Part shown: positions 1 through 7,009 of the stretch, in pieces
Layout: every line of letters starts with the position of its first letter
How positions within the stretch are numbered: position 1 is the first letter of the stretch
DNA from: Clostridia bacterium
GTDB taxonomy: Bacteria > Bacillota > Clostridia > Oscillospirales > Acutalibacteraceae
DNA: 9,609 nt
Direction: 5' to 3'
Assembly: GCA_024689165.1 (NCBI GenBank)
Contig: JAILDS010000232.1
Location: 1-9,609, forward strand
Position numbers and translations under genes: made by a program
The notes under the pieces: model-generated
Seen by the model: only the letters and a program-made list of their open reading frames with translations
Told to the model about the DNA's origin: nothing
The model's database searches: none

Positions 1-2
1 AA

Positions 3-179
3 AAAATGACCGAGGCCTCGTTCGCCGTCGGCAATGCCGGGCCGACCTTCCCGTCGGATAAGCCGGACAGGAAGATAGACTATATTTTCACGAGCGGCGC
101 GGTCCGCGTCCGCTCCTGCGGCGTCGTGCCCGGGGTCCTCAGCGATCATCTCGCGCTCGCCGCGGAGCTTGAGCTCTGA
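3..179 (+). CDS. Endonuclease/exonuclease/phosphatase family protein, C-terminal fragment (5' end outside window)
   Basis: Only the last 58 codons are present; the reading frame is open from the window edge to a TGA at 177-179. The visible residues include TFPSDKPDRKIDYIFTSG and, about 20 residues later, VLSDHLAL. These match the two C-terminal motifs of the metal-dependent endonuclease/exonuclease/phosphatase fold (DxxIDYIF, then the SDH motif whose Asp-His pair serves in catalysis and metal binding). The family hydrolyses phosphodiesters or phosphomonoesters. The closest style is the small bacterial 'metal-dependent hydrolase' group often found near carbohydrate genes, but the substrate cannot be told from this fragment. 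The gene runs towards the minus-strand glycosidase pair and ends about 50 nt before a strong hairpin terminator. Family assignment is fairly secure; specific function is unknown. Confidence 0.8.
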   Translation, partial: KMTEASFAVGNAGPTFPSDKPDRKIDYIFTSGAVRVRSCGVVPGVLSDHLALAAELEL

Positions 180-232
180 CAGATCCGACGTCGGACGGCG
201 GCGCGGCGGAACACTGCCTTTTCATAAAAATG

Positions 233-270
233 CGGGTATATGACGGCGAGCCGTCATATACCCGTTTTTT
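233..270. terminator. Bidirectional intrinsic terminator between convergent genes
   Basis: A perfect 14-bp inverted repeat (cgggtatatgacgg at 233-246 and its complement at 251-264) encloses a 4-nt CGAG loop. Six T's follow on the plus strand (265-270). On the minus strand the stem is followed by GCATTTTTATG, from the A-run at 226-230. It sits between the plus-strand phosphatase-family gene ending at 179 and the minus-strand glycosidase gene ending at 362, so it can stop transcripts from both sides. Confidence 0.88.
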
Positions 271-294
271 CGGTCGTTTTTTGATCGGTAACGC

Positions 295-321
295 TCCGGC
301 GCAGGCTTGTCGCCGGATTTT
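295..321 (+). terminator. Secondary hairpin with short T tail
   Basis: A 7-bp perfect repeat, tccggcg (295-301) and cgccgga (311-317), has a 9-nt loop and is followed on the plus strand by four T's. It lies just downstream of the minus-strand glycosidase stop codon, so in that transcript it forms a GC-rich 3' hairpin before the main terminator. It may be a weak backup terminator for plus-strand readthrough or a 3'-end stabilising hairpin. The evidence is the repeat alone. Confidence 0.35.
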
Positions 322-361
322 CTGCGTTCCCTTCAAAGCGCGGCGTTTTCCGAAGGGTCGT

Positions 362-2140
362 TCAATACACCCAGTTCAGTCTGCCGTAGGGAGCGGCGTC
401 GCCGCCGGTATAGAAGGAATAGATATCTCCGTCGACGTAGTTGTCCGCCCACTTGAAGGTGAACGAGGCGTCCTCACCCGGCGCGAAGCCGAGAAGGGAC
501 TTTTCCACGCTCAGCATCAATCGGCTGCCTTCAAACCGGATATCCGCGTCGCCCAGCCGCTCGTATCCGCCGTCCCTGACGGCTTCGACCGTAGTTTTAC
601 CGCATTCGGGAGAGGTGCGGTTGACGCAGAGATCATAGCCCTCACTGCCGCCGACGTTGACGAACAGCGTCATCCACGCGTCGTCCGTCGAGGGCGACAG
701 CGCTTCGGCGGTATCCACGTAGAAATAAAGGTTCTCCGAATCTTCACAGACCTTCGCGTTCACGATATCGTTCCGGCCGGAATCGTCGGTATAGTAGTTT
801 GCGCCGTAACCGGGGTGGTCACGGTCCGCCGTGTCGTTCCGGTAATCCCGGTAGACCGCTTTGATCTCCGGATCGTCCCACTGTGAAAAATCGCCGGAAA
901 GGTCGACGGCGACCTGCTTCCCACGGGGCAGCGAGGCGGTGCTGCGTTTGAATTTTGCGATGCAGTCCACCATCTGCATATAATAATTGTCGCCGAGGAT
1001 ACCTTTTGCGGGCTCCACGTCCCGGGAATACTCCGCGTCGCACTCGTCAAAAAACAGGATCGGCTCGTTTTCTCCCGACAGGCGCAGAGCCATCCACTCG
1101 TTGAAGCCGGTGATGAAGATGATATCCGGGTCGAGCTTCATGGCGTATTCCCACTGCTCCGCGAAATTATAGCCGTACAGCACGGCGTTTTCCGAAGTGT
1201 CCTTCGCGCCGTCGTGCCAGCTTCTGCCGTGGTCGTTATGGCCGTAGAACGCCGAGGAACTCATGTGGACGGTGTCGCAGTGCTGCGCCACGGAAACGCT
1301 CATGATGCTCTTGTCAAAAGGAGAATTCTTGTAATAGGCGTTCAGCGTTTCGAGATTGACGAATTCTATCCACGGGAAACCGTCGCCGTCCCGGGCTCTG
1401 GGATCATCCGTGCTCGGCCACTGCGACGCCTTCATGCGGAAATATGACTTTACGTCTTCCCGTGTATCGGGACTGTCTTTCCAGCCCACGATCATCGGCT
1501 TCCCGTTCAGGCGGAACCACAGCTCATCCAGACGCGGGTATTTTGCCTTCAGTTCTGCGTTGTTATAATAAGCGTCGTAGATCTGGTTCATTCTGTTTCC
1601 GGAATCGGTGTTCGTGTAAAAAGCGAGCTTCGGCACGTTCCACCCGTCCAGATAATATGAGTACCATACGTCGATGAGAGCGGTGACCCTGTCGATATAA
1701 ATATCGTTGTTCGTGGTATCGAACACTATAAAATCGACGCCCGCGTCGGTGAGCATCTGGCAGTGCCGTGACAGCACCCATTTGTCCGTCTGGAAATAGT
1801 AGCCGAACAGCGGCTCGCCCCAGTGGTGGCTCGACAGGAACGGCCCGCCGCCCGCGGCCTCCCAGCGTTCGCCGGAAAGATACGCCTGCGGGTCTGTCTC
1901 GATTATCTTCGTGACGTCATAAGGTCCGTTCTCACCGCCGTCCCCGTTGAAAAGGAAATAGAATATCCCCACAAGCTTTTCGCTCTCTCCCGCGGAAACG
2001 ACCGATCTGCCCAGCGAGTCCGTTGCGGCAAGGGAACCGTTCTGCGGCACCGTATTTTGCCGTACAGGCCTGCAGAAGCCGAAACAGGTCTGAAATAAGA
2101 TAGTGAAGATCAGACCGATCTTAACGATGAGCTGATACAT
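362..2140 (-). CDS. Secreted GH71/GH99-like glycoside hydrolase with C-terminal CBM9-like domain (downstream paralogue)
   Basis: This is a 592-residue protein. Residues 1-23 are a hydrophobic export or anchor segment with one Lys and ending in Cys23; the sequence before Cys23 (FGF) is not a standard lipobox. Residues about 55-400 look like the (beta/alpha)8 barrel of GH71/GH99-like proteins: VGIFYFL near 57-63, HWGEP at 106-110, VDFIVFDTTN near 135-144, and ITGFNEW ending at 349. Glu348 and Glu109 are the best catalytic candidates. Residues about 407-592 resemble a CBM9/DOMON-like beta sandwich that starts at VDLSGDFSQW and ends FYTGGDAAPYGRLNWVY. Known relatives act on alpha-mannans or related glycans outside the cytoplasm; the substrate here is unknown. 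The start is chosen because GGAGG lies 6 nt before this ATG (2147-2151). It follows its paralogue by 67 nt, probably in one operon. The domain-level call is fairly sure; enzymatic activity is inferred. Confidence 0.65.
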   Translation of the reverse strand: MYQLIVKIGLIFTILFQTCFGFCRPVRQNTVPQNGSLAATDSLGRSVVSAGESEKLVGIFYFLFNGDGGENGPYDVTKIIETDPQAYLSGERWEAAGGGPFLSSHHWGEPLFGYYFQTDKWVLSRHCQMLTDAGVDFIVFDTTNNDIYIDRVTALIDVWYSYYLDGWNVPKLAFYTNTDSGNRMNQIYDAYYNNAELKAKYPRLDELWFRLNGKPMIVGWKDSPDTREDVKSYFRMKASQWPSTDDPRARDGDGFPWIEFVNLETLNAYYKNSPFDKSIMSVSVAQHCDTVHMSSSAFYGHNDHGRSWHDGAKDTSENAVLYGYNFAEQWEYAMKLDPDIIFITGFNEWMALRLSGENEPILFFDECDAEYSRDVEPAKGILGDNYYMQMVDCIAKFKRSTASLPRGKQVAVDLSGDFSQWDDPEIKAVYRDYRNDTADRDHPGYGANYYTDDSGRNDIVNAKVCEDSENLYFYVDTAEALSPSTDDAWMTLFVNVGGSEGYDLCVNRTSPECGKTTVEAVRDGGYERLGDADIRFEGSRLMLSVEKSLLGFAPGEDASFTFKWADNYVDGDIYSFYTGGDAAPYGRLNWVY

Positions 2141-2207
2141 GCTGCACCTCCGGAAAAAACGGATCTTTTACCATGTTGTGAATCACCGCTGTTTGCGCGG
2201 CGCTGCC

Positions 2208-3971
2208 TTAATACACCCAGTTCAGCCTGCCGTAGGGGGCGGAATCGCCTTTGGTATAGAAGGAATAGATGTCGCCGTCGACGTAGTTGTCCGCCCATTT
2301 GAAGGTGAACGAAGCGTTTTCACCGGACGCGGAGCCGAAAAGGGACTTTTCAACGCTCAGCATCAACCGGCTGCCTTCAAAACGGATATCCGCGTCGCCC
2401 AGCCGCTCGTATCCGCCGTCCCTGACGGCTTCGACCGGAGCTTTGCCGTCTTCGGGAGAGGTGCGGTTGATACAGTAGTCGTACCCCTCTTTACCGCTGA
2501 CGTTGACGAACAGCGTCATCCACGCGTCGTCCGTACAGGGCGACAGCGCGTCGGCGGTCTCAACGTAAAAATACAGTTTTTCAGCGTCTTCACAGACCTT
2601 TGCGGTCACGATATCGTTCCTGCCGGAGTCGTCCGTATAGAGCGTGTCGCCGACGCCGAGGCAGTCGCGCGGCGCGGTATCGCCGCGGTAATCCCGGTAT
2701 ACGGCGGAAACGGCGTCCCACTGCGCGAAATCGCCGCTCACGTCGATCGTTTTTTCTCCGCCGTGAGGCAGGACGGCGGTCGTGCCCTTGAACCTGGCGA
2801 TGTAGTTGACCATCTGCATGTAATAGTTGTCGCCCAGGATCCCGGCGGAGGGCTCAAGGCCGCGGGAGTATTCGACGGTGCAGTTGTCGCAGAAGCCGAT
2901 CGGCTCGTCGTCGGCAAATCTAAGGCGCTGGGCCGCCCATTCGTTGAACCCGGTAATGAAGATGATGTCCGGATCCAGCTTCAGGGCGAATTCCCACTGC
3001 TCGGCGAAATTATAGCCCTTCAGCACGGCGTCTTCCGAAGTATCCTTCGCGCCGTTGTGCCAGCTGCGGCCGTGGTCGCTGCCGCCGTACCAGGCGGAGG
3101 CGCTGAAGCGGCAGGTGTCGCAGTGCTGCGCCACGGAAACGTTCATGATGCTCTCGTCCTTAAAGGAGTTCTTGTAATACCCGCCGACCGTGAGCAGAGT
3201 GGTCCCGAATTCCATCCACGGGAAGCCGTCGCTGTGCTTGCTGTCGGTAGGCCACTGGACTTCCTTTATCCGGAAGTAGTCTTTTACCTCCGATCTCAGG
3301 TTTTCATCATCGGCGTTGCCCACTATCATAGGCCTGCCGTTCAAACGGAACCACAGTTCGTCGAGCTTCGGGTACGCCGAGCGCATCGCTTCGTTGTTAT
3401 ACAGCTCGTCGTAAAGCAGGTTAATCACGTTTCCGGAACCGGCGTTCGTATAAAACGCGAGCTGCGGAACGTTCCGGCCCTGCTCATAATACCCGTACCA
3501 GACGTCGATCAGAGATCTTGCCGCTTCGAGATACGCGTAGCCGTTGGTCGCGTCGAACACGATAAAATCAACGGCGGCGTCCGTGAGCATCTGGCAGTGA
3601 CGGCTCAGCACCCATTTGTCGCTGACGTCGTAATAGCCCAGCAGCGGCTCGTCCCAGTAATGGAAAGCGCCGTATCCCCCGCCGCCGTACTGCATCCATT
3701 TTTCCTCGGACTCTACCGCGTCGGGGTGCGCTTCGGCGATCTCGCTGATGTTATACGGCCCTGGCCAGCCGTGCTCGTGCCACAGGAAGTAGAAAACGCC
3801 GACTTTCTTTTCGCTTTCTCCCGCCGTTACAGCCTGTCGGCCCAGCGCGTCCGTCGCCGCGAGCGAGCCCGTTTCGGGCGCGGTCGTCTTTTTCAGCGGG
3901 CCGCACACAGGGAAGATACTTCGGAACAAGAGTACGAATACCAGAAAAACGTATGTCAAAGACTGAACCAT
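2208..3971 (-). CDS. Secreted GH71/GH99-like glycoside hydrolase with C-terminal CBM9-like domain (upstream paralogue)
   Basis: This is a 587-residue tandem paralogue of the protein at 362-2140, with the same architecture. It has a hydrophobic N-terminus to Cys23 (no clear positive n-region, FPV before the Cys), a barrel with YWDEP at 105-109, VDFIVFDATN, and ITGFNEW ending at 345, then a CBM9-like C-terminal domain from about 407. Glu344 of GFNEW and Glu108 of the WxEP motif are shared with the paralogue, which supports a catalytic or ligand role. The first possible ATG (3977) touches the ribosome binding site, so the ATG at 3971, 6 nt after GGAGG, is the likely start. By eye the barrels are roughly two thirds identical between copies. 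The last 75 residues differ at only six positions. It is first in the pair, with its own promoter near 4036-4064. Substrate is not predictable; carbohydrate-active family membership is moderately secure. Confidence 0.65.
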   Translation of the reverse strand: MVQSLTYVFLVFVLLFRSIFPVCGPLKKTTAPETGSLAATDALGRQAVTAGESEKKVGVFYFLWHEHGWPGPYNISEIAEAHPDAVESEEKWMQYGGGGYGAFHYWDEPLLGYYDVSDKWVLSRHCQMLTDAAVDFIVFDATNGYAYLEAARSLIDVWYGYYEQGRNVPQLAFYTNAGSGNVINLLYDELYNNEAMRSAYPKLDELWFRLNGRPMIVGNADDENLRSEVKDYFRIKEVQWPTDSKHSDGFPWMEFGTTLLTVGGYYKNSFKDESIMNVSVAQHCDTCRFSASAWYGGSDHGRSWHNGAKDTSEDAVLKGYNFAEQWEFALKLDPDIIFITGFNEWAAQRLRFADDEPIGFCDNCTVEYSRGLEPSAGILGDNYYMQMVNYIARFKGTTAVLPHGGEKTIDVSGDFAQWDAVSAVYRDYRGDTAPRDCLGVGDTLYTDDSGRNDIVTAKVCEDAEKLYFYVETADALSPCTDDAWMTLFVNVSGKEGYDYCINRTSPEDGKAPVEAVRDGGYERLGDADIRFEGSRLMLSVEKSLFGSASGENASFTFKWADNYVDGDIYSFYTKGDSAPYGRLNWVY

Positions 3972-3977
3972 GATCAT

Positions 3978-3982
3978 CCTCC
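3978..3982 (-). promoter_or_regulatory. Ribosome binding site that selects the internal ATG of the upstream glycosidase
   Basis: On the minus strand GGAGG abuts the ATG at 3977 with no spacer but lies 6 nt before the in-frame ATG at 3971. The downstream ATG is therefore the probable start. Confidence 0.7.
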
Positions 3983-4035
3983 GTATCCCGCCGCAGTTCC
4001 GACTGGGGCGTACATGCAGTTTTTGTTCTCAGTCC

Positions 4036-4064
4036 ATCATAGCATGATAAAAGTCAAAAGTCCA
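4036..4064 (-). promoter_or_regulatory. Sigma-70-type promoter with extended -10 for the glycosidase pair
   Basis: On the minus strand TGGACT (4064-4059) is followed after exactly 17 nt by TATGAT (4041-4036), preceded by TGC, an extended -10 element. The predicted start near 4028 would leave a leader of roughly 57 nt before the ATG at 3971. No strong hairpin terminator was seen between the aroQ stop (4098) and this promoter, so readthrough from the aro operon may add to expression. Confidence 0.6.
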
Positions 4065-4097
4065 TACCCTGGCGCATAACCGGCAAAGGGAAGGCTT

Positions 4098-4562
4098 TTA
4101 TCTGCCGTTTTTGCCGTAATTCTGCACAAGATATTCCAGAGCCATACGGTAGCCCTCGAAGCCGTACCCCGCGTAATGCCGCTCGCAGGCCATGCCCGCG
4201 TAGCTGACGCGGCGGAACTCCTCCCGCTCCCCCACGTCGGTCAGATGGACCTCTGCCGCGGGGATCGAGACCGCCTTCAGCGCGTCAAGTATCGCAACGC
4301 TTGTATGGGTATAGGCCGCGGGGTTTATTACGATCCCGTCCGTATGGTCGAAGTACGCCTGCTGTATCTGTTCAACGAGCTCGCCCTCATGGTTGGACTG
4401 ATACACGTCGCATACGATTTCGCAGTGAAACCGCGCCGAAAGCTCACGGCAGACTGCTTTGCAGTACTCTTCCAGAGCGTGATAATCCCGCCGCCCGTAA
4501 AGCTCCGGCTCGCGGATGCCGAGCAAGTTGAGATTCGGACCGTTTATAACAAGTATTTTCAT
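4098..4562 (-). CDS. aroQ: 3-dehydroquinate dehydratase, type II
   Basis: This 154-residue cytoplasmic enzyme dehydrates 3-dehydroquinate to 3-dehydroshikimate, the third step of the shikimate pathway. Length and motifs are typical of the small dodecameric type II family. The N-terminus MKILVINGPNLNLLG is diagnostic; Tyr22 lies in the flexible lid region (LYGRRDY). QSNHEGELVEQI is at 55-66, NPAAYTHTS at 80-88 carries the substrate Asn80 and catalytic His86, EVHL at 104-107 carries His106, and REEFRRVS follows at 113-120 with an Arg for the lid or substrate. An ATG two codons upstream exists but lies only 2 nt from the GGAG; the chosen start has 8-nt spacing. It is the last gene of the aro operon, 40 nt after aroC. 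Confident call. Confidence 0.95.
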   Translation of the reverse strand: MKILVINGPNLNLLGIREPELYGRRDYHALEEYCKAVCRELSARFHCEIVCDVYQSNHEGELVEQIQQAYFDHTDGIVINPAAYTHTSVAILDALKAVSIPAAEVHLTDVGEREEFRRVSYAGMACERHYAGYGFEGYRMALEYLVQNYGKNGR

Positions 4563-4570
4563 AAACATTT

Positions 4571-4574
4571 CTCC
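4571..4574 (-). promoter_or_regulatory. Ribosome binding site that decides the aroQ start
   Basis: GGAG on the minus strand lies 8 nt before the ATG at 4562 but only 2 nt before the in-frame ATG at 4568, favouring the shorter protein that begins MKILVINGPN. Confidence 0.65.
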
Positions 4575-4602
4575 GTTGACGGCGCTTGATACGCAGCCCC
4601 GT

Positions 4603-5649
4603 TCATGCTTCCCGGAGCCTTATCAGGTCATACAACGCGGCTGCGGCCGCGGCCTCCACTGCCGGGACAGCTCTGAGCGCGACACAGGGATCGAACCTTC
4701 CCTTCAGGCTCAGCCTGACCTTTTCCCCTGTGCGGATATCCACGCTGTCCTGCTCCTTCGCGATCGAGGGAGTCGGCTTGAACGCCGCGCGGAAAACGAT
4801 GGGCATCCCGCTGCTCAGGCCTCCGAGCGACCCGCCGTGGTTGTTGGTATCCGTTCCGACCCGCGCCGTGATATCTGTCCCCTGCCCGGGCAGAAGGACA
4901 AAGGGATCGTTGTTCTCGCTTCCCCTGAGCTGTGCGCCCGCAAAACCGCTTCCGAATTCTATCCCCTTCACCGCAGGGATCCCGAAAACCGCCTGCGCGA
5001 TCCGGTTCTCAAGCCCGTCGAACATTGGCTCGCCGACGCCCGCGGGAACTCCGTCGATCACGCATTCGACGATCCCCCCGACCGAGTCGCCCTCCGCTTT
5101 TGCAGCTTCAACAGCCTGCCGCATCCTGTCGGGCTCCGTTTTTCCGCCGATCCTGACCGGCCGGGCGGCGATAACTATCCCCAGCCTTTCAAGCAGCTGC
5201 AGCGCGATCCCTCCGGCAATGCAGAGCGGCGCGGTCATACGTCCCGAGAACTGCCCGCCTCCGGCGTGATCCCTTGCATCTCCGTACTTTGCCATGGCGG
5301 CGAGATCCGCGTGCCCGGGCCGCGGTATATACCGCGATCCCTCATAGTCACCGGAACGCGCGTCAAGATTGCGGATGACGGCGGTGACCGGCGCCCCGCA
5401 GGCTGTGAGGATTCGGCTCCCGCCGGCGTCGTCTCTTATGACCCCGGCAATGAACTCAGGCTCGTCTTCCTCTTTACGGGCTGTGGTCAGAGGATCCCCG
5501 CCCGGTTTTCTCCGGTCAAGGAACTCCTGAAGCAGCGCCGTATCGATCTGCGTCCCGGCGGGAATACCCTCGACCGTCACGCCGATGGCGGGCGAGTGGG
5601 ACTGCCCCCAGACCGTAAATCTGTACACCGTTCCTATGGAATTGCTCAT
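4603..5649 (-). CDS. aroC: Chorismate synthase
   Basis: This 348-residue enzyme catalyses the last step of the common pathway, the FMN-dependent anti-1,4-elimination of phosphate from 5-enolpyruvylshikimate 3-phosphate to give chorismate. Visible family motifs are WGQSHS at 14-19 with catalytic His18, RPGHAD at 110-115 with catalytic His113, GGGQFSGR at 130-137, PVRIGG near 164-169, NNHGGSLGGLSSGMPI at 269-284 and KPTPSI at 291-296, ending with RFDPC...RAVPAVEA. The first signature is GQSHS rather than the common GESHG; similar variants occur in Clostridia, so it is probably a lineage trait and not a defect. The start is supported by AAGGAAG about 9 nt upstream of the ATG. It lies 48 nt after aroA and 40 nt before aroQ. 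It uses reduced FMN, and no reductase domain is present in the protein. Confident. Confidence 0.96.
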   Translation of the reverse strand: MSNSIGTVYRFTVWGQSHSPAIGVTVEGIPAGTQIDTALLQEFLDRRKPGGDPLTTARKEEDEPEFIAGVIRDDAGGSRILTACGAPVTAVIRNLDARSGDYEGSRYIPRPGHADLAAMAKYGDARDHAGGGQFSGRMTAPLCIAGGIALQLLERLGIVIAARPVRIGGKTEPDRMRQAVEAAKAEGDSVGGIVECVIDGVPAGVGEPMFDGLENRIAQAVFGIPAVKGIEFGSGFAGAQLRGSENNDPFVLLPGQGTDITARVGTDTNNHGGSLGGLSSGMPIVFRAAFKPTPSIAKEQDSVDIRTGEKVRLSLKGRFDPCVALRAVPAVEAAAAAALYDLIRLREA

Positions 5650-5697
5650 CTGTTTGTTCTTCCTTCCCCGGGATCGCTCCCGGCTGCTGCGAGACCG

Positions 5698-6996
5698 TTA
5701 AGGCTCGAAAAGGACATTTCCTCCGAGTATCCCGAAATCCTCCCAGAAGGCGGGATAGGATTTGCCGACGGCTTCGGCGCCGGAGATCACTACCTTGTCT
5801 TCGCATACGATCGAGGCGACTGCCGCACTCATAACTATACGGTGGTCACGGAAGCTGTCCACGCAGCCGCCCCTGAGAGCATCCTGCCCGTGAACGATAA
5901 AACCGTCTTCAGTTTCCTCCGCCTGCCCGCCGAGGGAGCGGAGCATGGCGACCGCAGACCTGATGCGGTCGCTTTCCTTCAGACGCAGCCTCCCGGCATG
6001 TGTAAAGACCGTGCGCCCCGGCGACACGGACGCGAGCACGGACAGCGCAGGCACAAGGTCCGGGACGTTCCGCGCGTCGACGACAGCGCCGCCCCTCGCA
6101 ATATCGAGCTTCAGCTGTCTTACCGCGCGGTCGCCCTGCCCGGAGTACTCGTCCAGCCCCGTGCACGCAATACTTCCCGCGCCGCCGTCCGTCAGCATGC
6201 CGGCTATCTCCCAGAAGGCGGCGCCGGACCAGTCGCCTTCCGTCCTGATCGTGCCGGGAGAGATATATCCCGTATTTACCGTTCTGCGGGACCCGTCACT
6301 GCGAACGGGAGCGCTGCCGTCCGCGCAGTGCTTACCCGGCGCGGAAGAAACGGTCATAACGTCTCCCTCCCGGGTCGTACGGACGCCGAACTGTTCCAGC
6401 GCCCGGATCGTCATCCGTATATATCCTTCCGATTCCACGGGACCGCAAAGCCGTATAAAGGAGGGCTCCTCCATAAGCGGCAGCGCAAACAGAAGCCCGC
6501 TGATGAATTGAGAGGAAACGTCCGACGCCATACGGAACTCTCCGCCGCGCAGCCTGCCTTGCACCTCTACGGTACCATCAGTGTCCCGGGTCAGGCTGCA
6601 CCCGTGCCGCTCCAGTTCTTCCCAAAGCGGCGAAAGAGGCCTCTGCGGAAGCCGTCCTCTCATCCTCAAACGCGCTTTGATCCCCATCGCGCATACTACA
6701 GGGAGCAGGAACCTCAGGGTTGAGCCGCTCTCTCCCACATCCAGAACGCAGTCGTCCGGGCGTCGGCGGGCAGGCACGACCCGGAACAGGCCCCTTTCGC
6801 GGTCATAAACGATATCCGAGCCCAGCTGATCCAGCGCCCGCGCGGTGGCCTCAACGTCCTCGGCCGTTCCTTCGCATACGATATCCGTCGGGCGGTCCGC
6901 CAGCGCCGCGCAGATCAGCAGCCTGTGAGTTACCGACTTCGACGCGGGCGCTTTCACGCAGCCGGCAAGTTTTGCAGGCGTGATCACAGCTTTCAT
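5698..6996 (-). CDS. aroA: 3-phosphoshikimate 1-carboxyvinyltransferase (EPSP synthase)
   Basis: This 432-residue cytoplasmic enzyme transfers the enolpyruvyl group of phosphoenolpyruvate to shikimate 3-phosphate. Motifs: KSVTHR at 20-25 (Lys20, Arg25), GESGSTLRFL at 88-97, SSQFISGLL at 161-169, EGDWSGAAFW at 253-262, a catalytic-type Asp313 in VPDLVPAL, RLRLKESDR at 336-344, DHRIVMS at 384-390 and Lys412 in GKSYPAFW. The open frame extends upstream to 7032, overlapping the DAHP synthase gene. The ATG at 6996 is preferred because AAGGG lies 7 nt before it and the family N-terminus begins there. This leaves a 13-nt gap after the DAHP synthase stop. Residues about 218-250 appear longer than the usual loop before the EGD motif. 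The pathway's kinase, which makes its substrate, is not in the window. Confident. Confidence 0.95.
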   Translation of the reverse strand: MKAVITPAKLAGCVKAPASKSVTHRLLICAALADRPTDIVCEGTAEDVEATARALDQLGSDIVYDRERGLFRVVPARRRPDDCVLDVGESGSTLRFLLPVVCAMGIKARLRMRGRLPQRPLSPLWEELERHGCSLTRDTDGTVEVQGRLRGGEFRMASDVSSQFISGLLFALPLMEEPSFIRLCGPVESEGYIRMTIRALEQFGVRTTREGDVMTVSSAPGKHCADGSAPVRSDGSRRTVNTGYISPGTIRTEGDWSGAAFWEIAGMLTDGGAGSIACTGLDEYSGQGDRAVRQLKLDIARGGAVVDARNVPDLVPALSVLASVSPGRTVFTHAGRLRLKESDRIRSAVAMLRSLGGQAEETEDGFIVHGQDALRGGCVDSFRDHRIVMSAAVASIVCEDKVVISGAEAVGKSYPAFWEDFGILGGNVLFEP

Positions 6997-7009
6997 TTCT
7001 TTTCCCTTA

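Noticed and set aside
184..195. 12-bp palindrome tccgacgtcgga after the phosphatase-family stop
   Set aside because: A perfect but short palindrome with no loop and no T-run is expected by chance in GC-rich DNA; the real terminator is downstream.
230..886. 218-codon plus-strand frame beginning in the terminator hairpin
   Set aside because: It starts inside the hairpin arm and is antisense to the end of the downstream glycosidase; it repeats the same shadow frame seen over the paralogue.
2139..4079. 646-codon open frame on the plus strand
   Set aside because: It lies antisense to the upstream glycosidase gene, whose protein has clear family motifs. The long antisense frame is a by-product of GC-rich codon usage and has no recognisable domain.
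4516..6723. 735-codon open frame on the plus strand
   Set aside because: It runs antisense across aroQ, aroC and aroA, which are unmistakable; its translation is low-complexity Arg/Pro-rich sequence without motifs.
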